From: Rhodocyclaceae bacterium
GTDB lineage: Bacteria > Pseudomonadota > Gammaproteobacteria > Burkholderiales > Rhodocyclaceae
NCBI GenBank assembly: GCA_023383815.1
Contig: JAHDYG010000020.1
Location: forward strand, 18,220 to 65,746
Length of the DNA stretch: 47,527 bases
Direction of reading: 5' to 3'
Of the stretch, positions 8,157 to 19,168 are shown one piece after another. Each line of letters opens with the position of its first letter. The stretch's first letter is position 1. The notes under the pieces were generated by a model. That model was given only the letters and a program-made list of their open reading frames with translations, did not search any database and was not told the DNA's origin. The position numbers and the translations under genes are program-made.

Positions 8157-9268
8157 GCGGAAGGAGCGCGTGCGCCTTCGCCGCGTGGCGCAACCGAAAA
8201 CAGTGCATCGACGAATTCACGCGCCCGGAAGGGCTGCAGATCGTCGATGCCCTCCCCAACGCCGATGAACCGCAACGGTTTCGGCGTCTGTCGGGCGATG
8301 GCCGCCACGACCCCCCCCTTGGCGGTGCCGTCGAGCTTGGTCAGGACGAGCCCGGTCACCCCGATCGCAGCGTCGAAGGCCTTGACCTGGGTCAGCGCGT
8401 TCTGGCCGATGTTGGCATCCAGCACCAGCAGCACCTCGTGCGGCGCTCCCGGCGCCGCCTTCGCGATCACGCGTCGCACCTTGGCAATCTCTTCCATCAG
8501 ATGCAGCTGGGTCGGGAGGCGACCGGCCGTGTCCGCCAGCACGATATCGATACCACGCGCCTTGGCGGCGTTGACGGCATCGAAGATGACGGCTGCGGAA
8601 TCGCCGGACTCCTGGGAAATGACCGTCACGTTGTTGCGTGCACCCCAGGTTTCGAGTTGCTCGCGCGCTGCCGCGCGGAAGGTATCACCGGCCGCAAGGA
8701 GCACGCTCTTGCCCTGCTGCTGGAAATGCTTGGCGAGCTTCCCGATCGAGGTCGTCTTGCCCGACCCGTTGATGCCGGCGATCATGATGATGAACGGTGC
8801 ATGCGTACCAAGCACGAGCGGCGCCTCGAGCGGCTGGAGCAACTCCCGCAGGGTCTCGGCCAGCGCCGCCTGCAACTGATCGGCCGTCTCCAGACGGTCA
8901 CGCTTCCAGCGGCGGCGCAGCTCATCGAGCAGGAACTGCGTGGCCTCGACACCGCAATCGGCCATCAGGAGGGTATTTTCCAGCTCTTCGAGGAGATCCT
9001 CGTCAATCTTGCGAAGCCCGAACAGATTCGCAAGTCCGCCGCCCAGTTGCTGGCGCGTGCGGCTCAGGCCCGCCTTCAGCCGCTCGGCCCACGAGCGGCG
9101 CGGCGCCTCGTCCAAGGCTTCCCTGGAATCGCCATCGCGCGGAGCCTCACCTTCGGCCTGCCCGGCAGCGCTGGAAGGCTCCGCCTCATCTGCGGGCGCA
9201 ACCTCTTCGCCGGGTGCCACATTCTTCTCGGAATCCGGAGTGCCGGACTTCTTCAGGAAACCAAACAT
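8153..9268 (-). CDS. ftsY: Signal recognition particle receptor FtsY
   Basis: About 371 residues from ATG 9268 (MFGFLKK), which has GAGGG a few bases upstream; an in-frame ATG at 9283 is less likely. The acidic, charged N-terminal A domain (~80 residues) precedes the N domain and the SRP-type GTPase G domain with GINGSGKTTSIGKLAKHF (P-loop), DTAGR, TKLDGTAKGG and a C-terminal GVGEGIDDLQPF block. FtsY docks ribosome-SRP complexes at the inner membrane. First gene of ftsY-ftsE-ftsX, divergent from the M16 peptidase operon with about 150 bases between them. Confidence 0.96.
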   Translation of the reverse strand: MFGFLKKSGTPDSEKNVAPGEEVAPADEAEPSSAAGQAEGEAPRDGDSREALDEAPRRSWAERLKAGLSRTRQQLGGGLANLFGLRKIDEDLLEELENTLLMADCGVEATQFLLDELRRRWKRDRLETADQLQAALAETLRELLQPLEAPLVLGTHAPFIIMIAGINGSGKTTSIGKLAKHFQQQGKSVLLAAGDTFRAAAREQLETWGARNNVTVISQESGDSAAVIFDAVNAAKARGIDIVLADTAGRLPTQLHLMEEIAKVRRVIAKAAPGAPHEVLLVLDANIGQNALTQVKAFDAAIGVTGLVLTKLDGTAKGGVVAAIARQTPKPLRFIGVGEGIDDLQPFRAREFVDALFSVAPRGEGARAPSA

Positions 9269-9421
9269 GCGCCCTCGGGTCATTAGGGGGTTCGAAACCG
9301 AACGGGCAGACGCGCAGGATTGGCGCTAACATTCAGCGCCGCAGCGCATGCGACGGTCGTCGACCGGTCGCCTGGATGCCCTCGTACCGGCCCGAAATTC
9401 TACCAGATGCAGGACTCCCAG

Positions 9422-10801
9422 ATGATTCGCCAGATTCTCCGTGCCACGACCATACTTGCCACCGGAATCACGCTCATTGCGGCCGCCAGCCCGCTGCATG
9501 CCAATCCGTATGAAACCATGCTCGACAACGGCCTGCGGGTGATCGTCAAGGAAGATCGCCGCGCGCCCTCGGTCGTCCACATGCTGTGGTACGACGCAGG
9601 TGCGATCGACGAGCCGGAAGGCGCCTCCGGCATTGCACACATGCTCGAACACATGATGTTCAAAGGCACCGAGACCGTCGGGCCGGGCGAGTTCAACCGC
9701 CGCGTCGCCGCTGTCGGCGGCCGCGACAACGCCTTCACGGGGCGCGACTATACCGCCTATTTCCAGCAGATTCCGCCCACTCACCTGGGGTCGATGATGG
9801 CGCTCGAAGCGGACCGCATGGTGAACCTGCGGCTCGCCGAAGAGCACTTTCTGCCCGAAGTCGAAGTCGTGAAGGAAGAACGTCGCCTGCGCATCGACGA
9901 TGAACCCCAGGCCCTGCTGTTCGAGCAGCTGATGGCGACGGCCCTGCAGGCGCACCCGTATCGCCGCCCGGTCATCGGCTGGATGCCCGACATCGAGGCC
10001 TACCGCCTGAGCGCAGCACAACGCTGGTACGACGACTGGTACGCCCCGAACAATGCGCGTCTGGTCGTCGTCGGCGACGTCGACCACGAGGAAGTCTTCG
10101 CGCTGGCCCGCCAGCACTACGGCCCGATCCCGATGCGCGCCCTGCCCGAGCGCCGCATCGCAGGCGAGCCGCCGCAACGGGGTCCGCGCCGTTCGATCGT
10201 GCGCGCGCCGGCCGAACTGCCCTACGTCGCACTCGCCTGGCACACCCCCACCCTGCGCGACGTACGAGGCGATCGCGACGTCTATGCGCTGCAGGTGCTC
10301 GCCGCAGTGCTCGACGGGTACGAAGGCGCACGCCTGGAGCGGCGCCTCGTGCGCGAAGAACGGATCGCCGTCTCCGCGGGGGCCAGCTACGGCGGCATCG
10401 GCCGCGGCCCATCGCTCTTCATGCTGGCCGGCTCCCCTAGCCCGGGGCGCACGGCAGCCGAACTCGAGGCCGCGCTCCGTGCCGAGATCGACCGGATCGC
10501 AAACGAGGGCATTCGCGAAGAAGAACTCGAACGGGTGCGCGTACAGGCAGTCGCCGCACAGGTGTACAAGCGTGACTCGCTGATGGGGCAAGCCATGGAG
10601 ATCGGCTTTCTCGGTGCCGCCGGCCTTTCCTGGCGCGATGAAGAAGCGTTGATCGAGGGATTGCGCAAGGTCACCGCAGACGACGTCCGTTCGGTCGCAC
10701 AGCGCTATTTCACCGAGCTTACGATGACCCGCGCCGAACTGGAGCCGCAGCCGCTCGACCCGGCAGCGCCCCGCCGAACCGCAACCGCCACACGCCACTG
10801 A
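9422..10801 (+). CDS. Secreted M16 family zinc metallopeptidase (catalytic subunit)
   Basis: About 459 residues from ATG 9422, preceded by AGGA; in-frame starts at 9320 and 9407 lack a better ribosome binding site and would put non-signal sequence in front of the signal peptide (LRATTILATGITLIAAASPLHA). The inverted zinc motif HxxEH is intact (HMLEH, residues 73-77), and the third ligand lies in the EVEVVKEERR helix about 75 residues later. The protein is thus a pitrilysin/processing-peptidase-like enzyme of the periplasm. The next gene encodes an M16 protein without zinc ligands, so the two probably form a heterodimer as in other bacterial M16 pairs. The substrate is unknown. Confidence 0.9.
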   Translation: MIRQILRATTILATGITLIAAASPLHANPYETMLDNGLRVIVKEDRRAPSVVHMLWYDAGAIDEPEGASGIAHMLEHMMFKGTETVGPGEFNRRVAAVGGRDNAFTGRDYTAYFQQIPPTHLGSMMALEADRMVNLRLAEEHFLPEVEVVKEERRLRIDDEPQALLFEQLMATALQAHPYRRPVIGWMPDIEAYRLSAAQRWYDDWYAPNNARLVVVGDVDHEEVFALARQHYGPIPMRALPERRIAGEPPQRGPRRSIVRAPAELPYVALAWHTPTLRDVRGDRDVYALQVLAAVLDGYEGARLERRLVREERIAVSAGASYGGIGRGPSLFMLAGSPSPGRTAAELEAALRAEIDRIANEGIREEELERVRVQAVAAQVYKRDSLMGQAMEIGFLGAAGLSWRDEEALIEGLRKVTADDVRSVAQRYFTELTMTRAELEPQPLDPAAPRRTATATRH

Positions 10802-10823
10802 GATTGCCCTGGTGAGATCCGCC

Positions 10824-12229
10824 ATGCAGACCTTTTCCCCTTTCCGACTCCTGCGCTTCGCGCTCCTTCTCGCCGCCCTGGTCGCCATCGCACCCGCCTG
10901 GGCCGGCCCCAGGATCCAGCACTGGATCAATGACCATGGGGCGCGCGTCTTCTTCGTCGAGAGCCGCAGCCTGCCGCTGATCGACCTGCGCGTCGATCTT
11001 TCCGCAGGCAGTGCGCGCGACCCGTCCGACAAGGCGGGCCTCGCCGAGATGACCCGCGGCTTGCTTGCGACGGGCAGTGACGGCCTCGACGAACAGAAGA
11101 TCGCCGAGCGCATTGCCGATAGCGGCGCACGCATCGGCGGCAGTGTCGACGACGATCGCGCCGGGCTGTCGCTTCGGACCCTGGCAAGCCCGGCCGAGCG
11201 CGACGCCGCCGTCGCACTCGCGGCAGGCCTGCTCGCCCGCCCCGACTTTCCGCAGGCCGCACTCGACCGTGAGCGGGACCGCGCGATCGCGGCACTCCGT
11301 GACGCCCTCACCCGGCCCGCAACGCTCGCTTCGCGCGCCTTCCAGCAACTGGCGTTCGGCACCCACCCCTATGGCGTGCTGACGACGGTCGAATCCCTGC
11401 AGAGGATCCGGCGTGACGATCTCGTCGATTTTCATCGTTCGCACTACACCGCCGGCAACGCCACCGTAAGCATCGTCGGCGACGTCGACCGCGCAACGGC
11501 CGAACGGATCGCCAACACGCTGACCGAGCGGTTGCCGCGCGGCGCATCGATGCTTCCGCCTTCCGCCCCTGGAATGCCCGAACGCCGGATCGAGCGCATC
11601 GAACACCCCTCGTCGCAGGCGCACATCCTCGCGGGGATGCCGGGCATGTCGCGCGAGGATCCCGACTACTACCCGCTACTGGTGGGCAACTACATCCTCG
11701 GCGGAGGCGGATTCGTATCGCGCCTGACACACGAGGTCCGCGAGAAGCGCGGACTGGCCTATAGCGTCTATAGCTACTTCCAGCCCCGGCAGGTGGCCGG
11801 TCCGTTCCAGATCGGCCTCCAGACCCGCGGCGGACAGGCGGACGAAGCCCTTTCCGTGGTCCAGGAGGTACTCGCGGACTTCATCGCGAACGGGCCGACC
11901 GACGAAGAACTCAAGGCCGCGCGCGACAATCTGGTGAACGGCTTCGGGCTGCGCCTCGACTCCAATGCGAAGATCCTGGATCACGTCGCGATGATCGGCT
12001 TCTACGGACTGCCCCTGGACTGGCTCGACGCCTACCCTGGACGGGTCGAAGCAGTGACGGTCGAGTCGATCCGCGATGCCTTTGCGCGAAGGGTCCGCAG
12101 CGAACATCTGGTCGTGGTCGTCGCCGGAGGCAGCGGAGACCCGTCCTCCAGCAGCGCATCGGGCGGCTCCACCAATCCTTCGACCGCGCAGGCGGCACCG
12201 TCCACAGCGGCTGGCCGGACGGCAGGGCA

Positions 12230-12233
<4 letters not shown>
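10824..12233 (+). CDS. Secreted M16 family protein lacking the zinc motif (non-catalytic partner)
   Basis: About 469 residues from ATG 10824, preceded by GGTGAG at good spacing; a GTG at 10812 in frame is less likely. The signal peptide is LLRFALLLAALVAIAPAWA. The M16 fold is recognisable (GLAEMTRGLLATGS; RDDLVDFHRSHYTAGNATVS; GFVSRLTHEVREKRGLAYSVYS), but the position of HxxEH reads EMTRG, so no zinc site remains. The R/Y-type motif EKRGLAYSVYS, which binds the substrate carboxyl end in M16 partners, is kept. It follows the catalytic M16 gene by 22 bases and its stop overlaps rsmD. The C-terminus is a low-complexity Ser/Gly/Ala tail. Confidence 0.9.
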
Positions 12234-13272
<1,039 letters not shown>

Positions 13273-13283
13273 AACCAGAGTGA

Positions 13284-13550
<267 letters not shown>

Positions 13551-13557
13551 CAGGATG

Positions 13558-13586
13558 CGCCCCGGCCCGTCATGCGGGCCGGGGCG
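13558..13586. terminator. Strong GC hairpin between convergent genes
   Basis: A 12-bp perfect stem (13558-13569 with 13575-13586) and a TCATG loop lie between the ferredoxin stop and the end of the convergent dynamin-like gene. It has no T tract on either side. Its place suggests that it blocks or processes both transcripts. Confidence 0.5.
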
Positions 13587-13598
13587 GGATTGCGAGAC

Positions 13599-15575
13599 TC
13601 AGGCCGCGCGGTCGGACGCCTGCGCGCCCTCCTCGGCAACCTGCGGAGTCGGATCCAGTCCGAGGGCGACGCGGATGGCGGATTCGAGCCGCGCAATCTC
13701 ATCGAGTTGCGTAACGAGCGCGGTTTCGGCCTGTTTCAGTTCGTCCACGCGATCTTCCAGCGTGTCCGTCGCCTGATGAATGCGCTTGACGCTTTCCAGG
13801 CGGCGCTTCAGTTGTAGCTGGTACTCGCGCACCTGGGTCTCGAGCGGCGCCATGACCGCACGCAGCCACTGTTCCACGTCGCGGTTTGCGACCTCGAAGG
13901 TGCGACGCGCCTGGACCGCAACCGTTTCGAAGAATTTCTGCGTCAGGACCCGCTTCTCGGTCGTCACCAGGATCAGTGCCGTGTTGATCTGGCGGTTGAA
14001 CGCTTCTTCGAGCCGGTCCAGTTCCTTCTCGTAGCGCAGGGTCGAAAAACTTTCGGGCGTCGTGAGCTTGAGCCCGTGCTCGACGCTGAACCGCTTGTAC
14101 ATCGTGTCGAGCATGCGGGTGATCTCGCCGATCTCCTCTGTGGACAGCGCAAGATTCGCACGCAGATGCTGGAAGAACCCTTCCATGGCATCGCGCAAGC
14201 CCTTCGAGAAGGTCGATTCGAGCATCGCCTCGCGCGTGCGGCGCGTCTCGTCGCGCAGCGCATCGAGCCCGAGGTGGGCGAGCAGATTGTTGGTCAGCGT
14301 CGAAAATACGGTCCGCACTGCGTAGTACTTCTTCAGCCCTTCCTCGAACTCGGTCTTCTCGGCGCGGATCTTGCGCATCATGTACTCGATCACGCTCTGG
14401 TTCTTGCCCCGCAGATCGGTGATCTCCTTGAGCTGCTCCTGCAGGCCGCCAAGTCGTGCCTCGAGCAACTCGCGCGACTGAGTGACGATCTGCGTGATCT
14501 CGCGCAAGGTATTGTCGCGGACGATCTCCTGCTTGGTCGGCAGGACGTCTTCGGCCAGCGCCCGCTCCAGCGCCTGGATACGGCTTCGCGCAACGAGATC
14601 TGCATCCCCGTTGATCCGCCCGACCAGCCCCTTCTGCGCCGAGACGGGAAAGACGTCCGTCAGCCGCACATCCAGGGTCTTCGCGACGGTGCGAGACTGA
14701 CGCTCGACCTCGGCGTCGATCTTCGCGTTGTCCCGCAGACCGTCCCACAGGCCATCGATCTTGTTGAGCACGACGATCCGGCCCTTGCGCCGCTCACGTC
14801 CGCCCTGGACGTACTCGCGCCAGACCGCCAGATCGCTTTGGGTCACACCGGTGTCGGCGGCCAGAACGAACAGCACGGCATGTGCGTTCGGCAGCAGGGA
14901 CAGCGTCAGTTCGGGTTCCGCTCCGATCGCATTGAGCCCAGGCGTGTCGAGCACGACCAGCCCCTGCTCCAGCAACGGATGAGGAAACTGGATCACGGCA
15001 TGACGCCAGCACGGGATCTCTACGGTGCCGTCACTTTCGGGCTTGAGCCCATTCTCACCGCGGGGGTCGACCTTGAAACCGAGGCTGCGCGCCTCGTCCT
15101 CCCCCACATGGATGGTCTCCCCGACTCGCGCCAGTGCTGCCTGCAGTGCCTTTGCAGACCCCGCTTCGAGCGGCTCCACCACCCATCGGTCCGCCACCTG
15201 CTTCAGATCGGCAACGCTTGCACTGCCCTGGCGGGTGTGGATCGGCAGAAGCCGGATCTCCGGCTTCGCATCGGCGCTCCACTGCAGCTCGGTCGGACAC
15301 ATGGTCGTGCGGCCGGCGCTCGACGGGAGGATGCGGTCGCCGAAGTCCGAAAAGAAGATCGCGTTGATCAGTTCCGACTTGCCGCGCGAGAACTCGGCAA
15401 CGAATGCCACCGTCAGCTTCTCGTCGCGCAGCCTCTCGAGCACGTACTGAAGGCGCAACTCGGTCTGCGCATCGCCGATCTCGTTGCGGGTCAACCAGTC
15501 GCGCAACCGGTTGATTGCGCCGGAAGCTCCGTCGCGCCAGCGGCCATAGGCGGAAAAATCATCGACGAGGGTCAT
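13599..15575 (-). CDS. Dynamin-like large GTPase
   Basis: About 658 residues from ATG 15575 (MTLVDDFSAYGRW); an upstream in-frame ATG at 15767 would add 64 residues with no dynamin-like character. G1/P-loop is EFSRGKSELINA (~61-72), G2 threonines lie at ~90-91 (GRTTMCP), G3 is DTPG (210-213), G4 is NKID (271-274). The rest (~330-640) is almost wholly helical with heptad-like stretches, as expected for the stalk of bacterial dynamin-like proteins. The short stretch SAQKGL fits G5. No transmembrane paddle is obvious. Bacterial dynamins act in membrane remodelling or membrane-stress and phage resistance, but the role of this single-gene form is unknown. It is monocistronic, convergent with the ferredoxin gene. 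Confidence 0.85.
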   Translation of the reverse strand: MTLVDDFSAYGRWRDGASGAINRLRDWLTRNEIGDAQTELRLQYVLERLRDEKLTVAFVAEFSRGKSELINAIFFSDFGDRILPSSAGRTTMCPTELQWSADAKPEIRLLPIHTRQGSASVADLKQVADRWVVEPLEAGSAKALQAALARVGETIHVGEDEARSLGFKVDPRGENGLKPESDGTVEIPCWRHAVIQFPHPLLEQGLVVLDTPGLNAIGAEPELTLSLLPNAHAVLFVLAADTGVTQSDLAVWREYVQGGRERRKGRIVVLNKIDGLWDGLRDNAKIDAEVERQSRTVAKTLDVRLTDVFPVSAQKGLVGRINGDADLVARSRIQALERALAEDVLPTKQEIVRDNTLREITQIVTQSRELLEARLGGLQEQLKEITDLRGKNQSVIEYMMRKIRAEKTEFEEGLKKYYAVRTVFSTLTNNLLAHLGLDALRDETRRTREAMLESTFSKGLRDAMEGFFQHLRANLALSTEEIGEITRMLDTMYKRFSVEHGLKLTTPESFSTLRYEKELDRLEEAFNRQINTALILVTTEKRVLTQKFFETVAVQARRTFEVANRDVEQWLRAVMAPLETQVREYQLQLKRRLESVKRIHQATDTLEDRVDELKQAETALVTQLDEIARLESAIRVALGLDPTPQVAEEGAQASDRAA

Positions 15576-15780
15576 GTTCGTCTCGCACAGGGGGCGCGCA
15601 CGGGCGCCAGGGTGGACATGTTGTGAGGATAGCGCCGAAGTGCCTGCTTTCCAATCCACCCGGCAGGTCTTTTTGATGAACGGCACCCAGTGCCCGACCA
15701 GCGAATACCTTGCCATTGGTGCGATTCGTGCATGCCGTCGCACTGTACCGCACTGCCCGCACGGCATGGCCCGCGGCGGC

Positions 15781-16596
15781 TCAGCGCCGCTGGCAGCGGG
15801 GGCACCAGTAGGTTGCGCGCTGCCCCGTCACGGACTTGCGAACCGGCGTCGCACACTTGCGGCAAGGCTGTCCTTCGCGGCCGTAGACGAAACATTCGTG
15901 CTGGAAGCACCCTTCCCTCCCGTCTCCACCAACGTAGTCGCGCAAGGTGCTGCCGCCTGCGGCGAGCGCATCGGCGAGCGTCTCACGGACTGCAGCTGCC
16001 AGCCTGCTGCACCGGACGATCCCGAGCGCCCCGGCCGGCACCAAGGGGTGAATCGCGGATCGGAACAGGCTTTCCGATGCGTAGATGTTGCCGACCCCGG
16101 CGATCCGGTGCGAATCCATCAGCGCCTGCTTGATCGACTGGCGAACACCCCACAGACGCGCACGCAGCAAGGCACCATCGAATCCTTCCTCGAGCGGCTC
16201 GGGCCCCAGCCCAGCCAGCAGGGGGTGGCACAGCGGATCGCCCTCGTGCCAGAGGATCATCCCGAAGCGCCTTGGATCACGCATGCGCAGCAGCACATCG
16301 CCGAAGGTGAGATCGAAGTGATCGTGCAGACCCGCCGGAGTCTGCGCCGGGTGGATCCGGAGGTTGCCTGACATCCCCAGATGAATGATCAAGGCGCCGT
16401 TTGGAAACATCAGCAGGAGATACTTCGCGCGCCGACGCACGTCGAGCAGGCGCTGACCGGCAAGCCGCTCCGGCAGAATCGATGGGATCTCCACGCGCAG
16501 CCGCGCGGCACGCACGCTGCAGCCGGTCACCCGTCGGCCCTGCAACCAGGGCAGGATTCCTCGGCGGGTCGTCTCGACTTCCGGCAACTCGGGCAT
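15781..16596 (-). CDS. mutM: Formamidopyrimidine-DNA glycosylase MutM (Fpg)
   Basis: 271 residues from ATG 16596, which gives the invariant N-terminus PELPEVETTRRGI; the catalytic proline is residue 2, so the longer upstream frame to 16803 cannot be the start. Further marks are YLLLMFPNGALIIHLGMSGNL, GVGNIYASE and the C-terminal zinc finger CFVYGREGQPCRKC with two later cysteines in WCPRC. It removes 8-oxoguanine and formamidopyrimidines and nicks the abasic site. It diverges from the TPR gene, with about 206 bases between the starts. Confidence 0.97.
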   Translation of the reverse strand: MPELPEVETTRRGILPWLQGRRVTGCSVRAARLRVEIPSILPERLAGQRLLDVRRRAKYLLLMFPNGALIIHLGMSGNLRIHPAQTPAGLHDHFDLTFGDVLLRMRDPRRFGMILWHEGDPLCHPLLAGLGPEPLEEGFDGALLRARLWGVRQSIKQALMDSHRIAGVGNIYASESLFRSAIHPLVPAGALGIVRCSRLAAAVRETLADALAAGGSTLRDYVGGDGREGCFQHECFVYGREGQPCRKCATPVRKSVTGQRATYWCPRCQRR

Positions 16597-16802
16597 GCAA
16601 CAACCCTCCATGTAAGGAACGCGGGCATGGGCTGCGCTTGCCCGCCCCACCGGAAACTGCATACCATGGGGCGCACGGAGGAGAACGGAATCCGGATCAC
16701 GTTCTCTAACCGACGTACCATTCATCCCGAACCAGCAGCATGCAGGCAGGCGGCACACGTGGCGGATGCGCGACAACCCCGCTTTCTCTCGGATCAAGGA
16801 CA

Positions 16803-18545
16803 ATGATATTCAAGGTTTTCGGGTTCGCGGCACCTCTGTGTGCATTCCTTGCACTGACCGCAGCGCCACTCTCCCACGCCGGGGATCCCAACGCCGGAAT
16901 TGCGCAGGAGGATCCGCCAGCCGTCGTTCAGGAGCCGGGCCTGCCGGTCCAGGAGCTGACCCCCGAAATGCTCTATCTGATGCTGATCGGGGAGATCGCC
17001 GGAGCGCGGGGCGAACTAGCCATAGGGGTCGAAGCCTACCTGAAGCTCGCGGGCCTCACCCGCGATCCCCGTGTTGCCCGGCGAGCCACCGAGATCGCCC
17101 TCTTTGCCCACGACATCCCGTCTGCCACGCGCGCCGCCACGATCTGGAACGAGACCGATCCTTCCTCGGACGAGGCACGCCGCGTCCTCGCCAGCGTGCT
17201 GGCGAGCAGCGGCGATCGCCTGAATGAAGTCCAGCTCCACCTGGCCCGTATCCTCGCCGAGTCTCCCGAGCAGCTGCGCCAGAACCTTCTCGGCCTGAAC
17301 CGTGCGCTGGCGCGCGTACCTGACAAGCAGATGATCCACGCGATCGTGTTCCGCCTCACGGAACCCTATCTGGACGAGCCCGCGGCCCACTTCGCGCGCG
17401 CCCAGGCCGAAGCCGCCCTGGAAGAGGGCGGCGTTGCTGCGCTGGCAGCCATCGAGGATGCCCTCGAGCTCGATCCGGCCTGGGAACCGGCAATCCTCTT
17501 CAAGACCCAGCTGCTGGTCCAGCTCGATGCCACGGAGCAGGCGCTGGCCTACCTGCGCACGCTGCTTGCAGCACGCCCGGACCAGCGCAACCTGCGCATG
17601 ACCTATGCCCGCACGCTGGTCTCGGCTCGCCATTTCGAGGCCGCACGGGATGAGTTCCGCACCCTGCTCGCGGCCAGTCCCGATGACCGCGATCTGATGT
17701 ATGCAGTCGCACTCATGTCCACCCAGCTCGACGACTACGAGACGGCACGCACCCTGTTCGAGCGTGTGCTGGATGCCGGCCATCCCGAGGCGGACGGCAT
17801 CCGCCTGAACCTCGGTCAGATCGCGGAACGGCGCAAGCAGCCGGACGACGCGATGCGCTGGTATCGGACGGTAGCGCCCGGCTCCCATTTCATCGACGCC
17901 CAGATCCGGATCGCCACCCTGCTCGCCAACTCGGGGGAACTGGAGCCGGCACGGGCCCATCTGCGTGCGCTCGAAGTCGACGATGCCGACCGCCGGCGAC
18001 TGCTGTTCGCCGAGACGATGCTGCTGAGGGACGCTGGCCGAATCGAGGACGCGCTGACCCTGCTCGATGCCGCGCTCCTCGAAGAGCCCGACGACGGCCA
18101 GCTGCTCTACGAGTCGGCCATGCTTGCCGAACGGCTCGACCGCCTGAACGTGATGGAGGCCAGGCTGCGCAAGCTGATTGCGCTGGAGCCCGATCACGCG
18201 CATGCCTACAATGCGCTCGGCTACTCACTGGCCGATCGCGGGCAGCGACTGGAGGAAGCTGAGGAGCTGATCGCCCACGCGCTTGAACTGACCCCCGACG
18301 ACCCGTTCATTCTCGACAGCATGGGCTGGGTCCGTTATCGCCGCAGCGATCCAGCGGGGGCATTGGCGCACCTGGAACGCGCCTATCAGTTGCGCCCCGA
18401 CCCTGAAATCGCTGCCCATCTCGGCGAGGTTCTGTGGGTGCTCGATCGGCGCGAGGAAGCGGAACGGGTCTGGGTCGAGGCGCTGAGCAGCCATCCGGAG
18501 AACGAAACCCTGCAACGCACCGTGCAGCGCATGCGCGAAAGATGA
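16803..18545 (+). CDS. Exported tetratricopeptide-repeat protein
   Basis: About 580 residues from ATG 16803, which has AAGGA five bases upstream; the frame is open back to 16740 but that part lacks a ribosome binding site. A signal peptide (VFGFAAPLCAFLALTAAPLSHA) is followed by repeated 34-residue helical pairs throughout, most clearly AYNALGYSLADRGQRLEEAE, FILDSMGWVRYRRSDPAGAL and AHLGEVLWVLDRREEAERVW near the C-terminus. TPR proteins of this kind commonly precede lolB in Betaproteobacteria and act as periplasmic or outer-membrane scaffolds; the precise role is unknown. The stop overlaps the lolB start by 4 bases. Confidence 0.88.
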   Translation: MIFKVFGFAAPLCAFLALTAAPLSHAGDPNAGIAQEDPPAVVQEPGLPVQELTPEMLYLMLIGEIAGARGELAIGVEAYLKLAGLTRDPRVARRATEIALFAHDIPSATRAATIWNETDPSSDEARRVLASVLASSGDRLNEVQLHLARILAESPEQLRQNLLGLNRALARVPDKQMIHAIVFRLTEPYLDEPAAHFARAQAEAALEEGGVAALAAIEDALELDPAWEPAILFKTQLLVQLDATEQALAYLRTLLAARPDQRNLRMTYARTLVSARHFEAARDEFRTLLAASPDDRDLMYAVALMSTQLDDYETARTLFERVLDAGHPEADGIRLNLGQIAERRKQPDDAMRWYRTVAPGSHFIDAQIRIATLLANSGELEPARAHLRALEVDDADRRRLLFAETMLLRDAGRIEDALTLLDAALLEEPDDGQLLYESAMLAERLDRLNVMEARLRKLIALEPDHAHAYNALGYSLADRGQRLEEAEELIAHALELTPDDPFILDSMGWVRYRRSDPAGALAHLERAYQLRPDPEIAAHLGEVLWVLDRREEAERVWVEALSSHPENETLQRTVQRMRER

Positions 18546-19168
18546 AACTCTCCGCCCACCCGCTGCCAGTGCGGCCAAGACTCGCCGCACCGCTCGCCTT
18601 GATGCTCGTCACGGGCTTGATGGCCCTGCAGGGGTGCGCAACCCGACCGATCGAGCGCACGGAACCGAACGGATCGGTTGCACCGGCGCGCTCGATGGTT
18701 CCGGCATTCGAACTCTACGGACGGCTGTCGGCCAGCGACGGAACCGAGGCGGCCCACGGTCAGTTCCATTGGCGACACACGCCCGATCACGACCGTCTGA
18801 CCGTCTCGACGCCACTCGGACAGATCGTCGCGCAACTGACTCGCAACGCCGCCGGTGCAGTGCTCGTCCTTGCCGACGGCAAACGCCTGGAAGCTTCCGA
18901 CGCAAACACGATGCTCCCAGCGGTGCTCGGTGTCGAAGCCCCTCTGGAAGCGCTTCCGAACTGGGTGCAGGCAATCCCCCGATCCGGTGCGCGAGTGCTT
19001 GGACTCGAATCCGGCGGCCGCCCGGCGAGGATCGGCGATTCAGGCTGGATCATCGACTACGGCGAATATGCCACCCCACTTCCCGACGCGGTCCCGCGCC
19101 GGCTCGAAGCCAGCCGCGGAGACACCAGGATCCGCCTGATCATCGACGAATGGAATCGACTGCCCTGA
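18542..19168 (+). CDS. lolB: Outer-membrane lipoprotein receptor LolB
   Basis: 208 residues from ATG 18542. The N-terminus has a lipoprotein signal with lipobox LQGC (LMLVTGLMALQGCATRP). The mature part carries the LolB features FELYGRLSA, FHWRHTPDHDRLTVSTPLGQ, LPNWVQAIP and WIIDYGEY. LolB accepts lipoproteins from LolA and inserts them in the outer membrane. It overlaps the TPR gene (ATGA) and ispE (19 bases), matching the conserved lolB-ispE pair. Confidence 0.94.
   Translation: MKLSAHPLPVRPRLAAPLALMLVTGLMALQGCATRPIERTEPNGSVAPARSMVPAFELYGRLSASDGTEAAHGQFHWRHTPDHDRLTVSTPLGQIVAQLTRNAAGAVLVLADGKRLEASDANTMLPAVLGVEAPLEALPNWVQAIPRSGARVLGLESGGRPARIGDSGWIIDYGEYATPLPDAVPRRLEASRGDTRIRLIIDEWNRLP

Noticed and set aside
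6616-8879. Long plus-strand frames (503 and 520 codons) over ftsX-ftsE-ftsY
   Set aside because: Shadows of the minus-strand ftsYEX operon, whose products match known families along their whole length.
9326-11362. 678-codon open frame on the minus strand opposite the two M16 genes
   Set aside because: Antisense shadow; both M16 genes on the plus strand have signal peptides, motifs and ribosome binding sites.
14076-15626. 516-codon open frame on the plus strand opposite the dynamin-like gene
   Set aside because: It is the antisense shadow of a well-supported GTPase gene in high-GC DNA; the translation shows no domain and is rich in Arg, Gly and Leu of the kind such shadows give.
15576-15767. 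64-residue N-terminal extension of the dynamin-like GTPase
   Set aside because: The segment has no conserved character, and ATG 15575 gives the usual start; the extension would reach to the mutM 3' side without a ribosome binding site.
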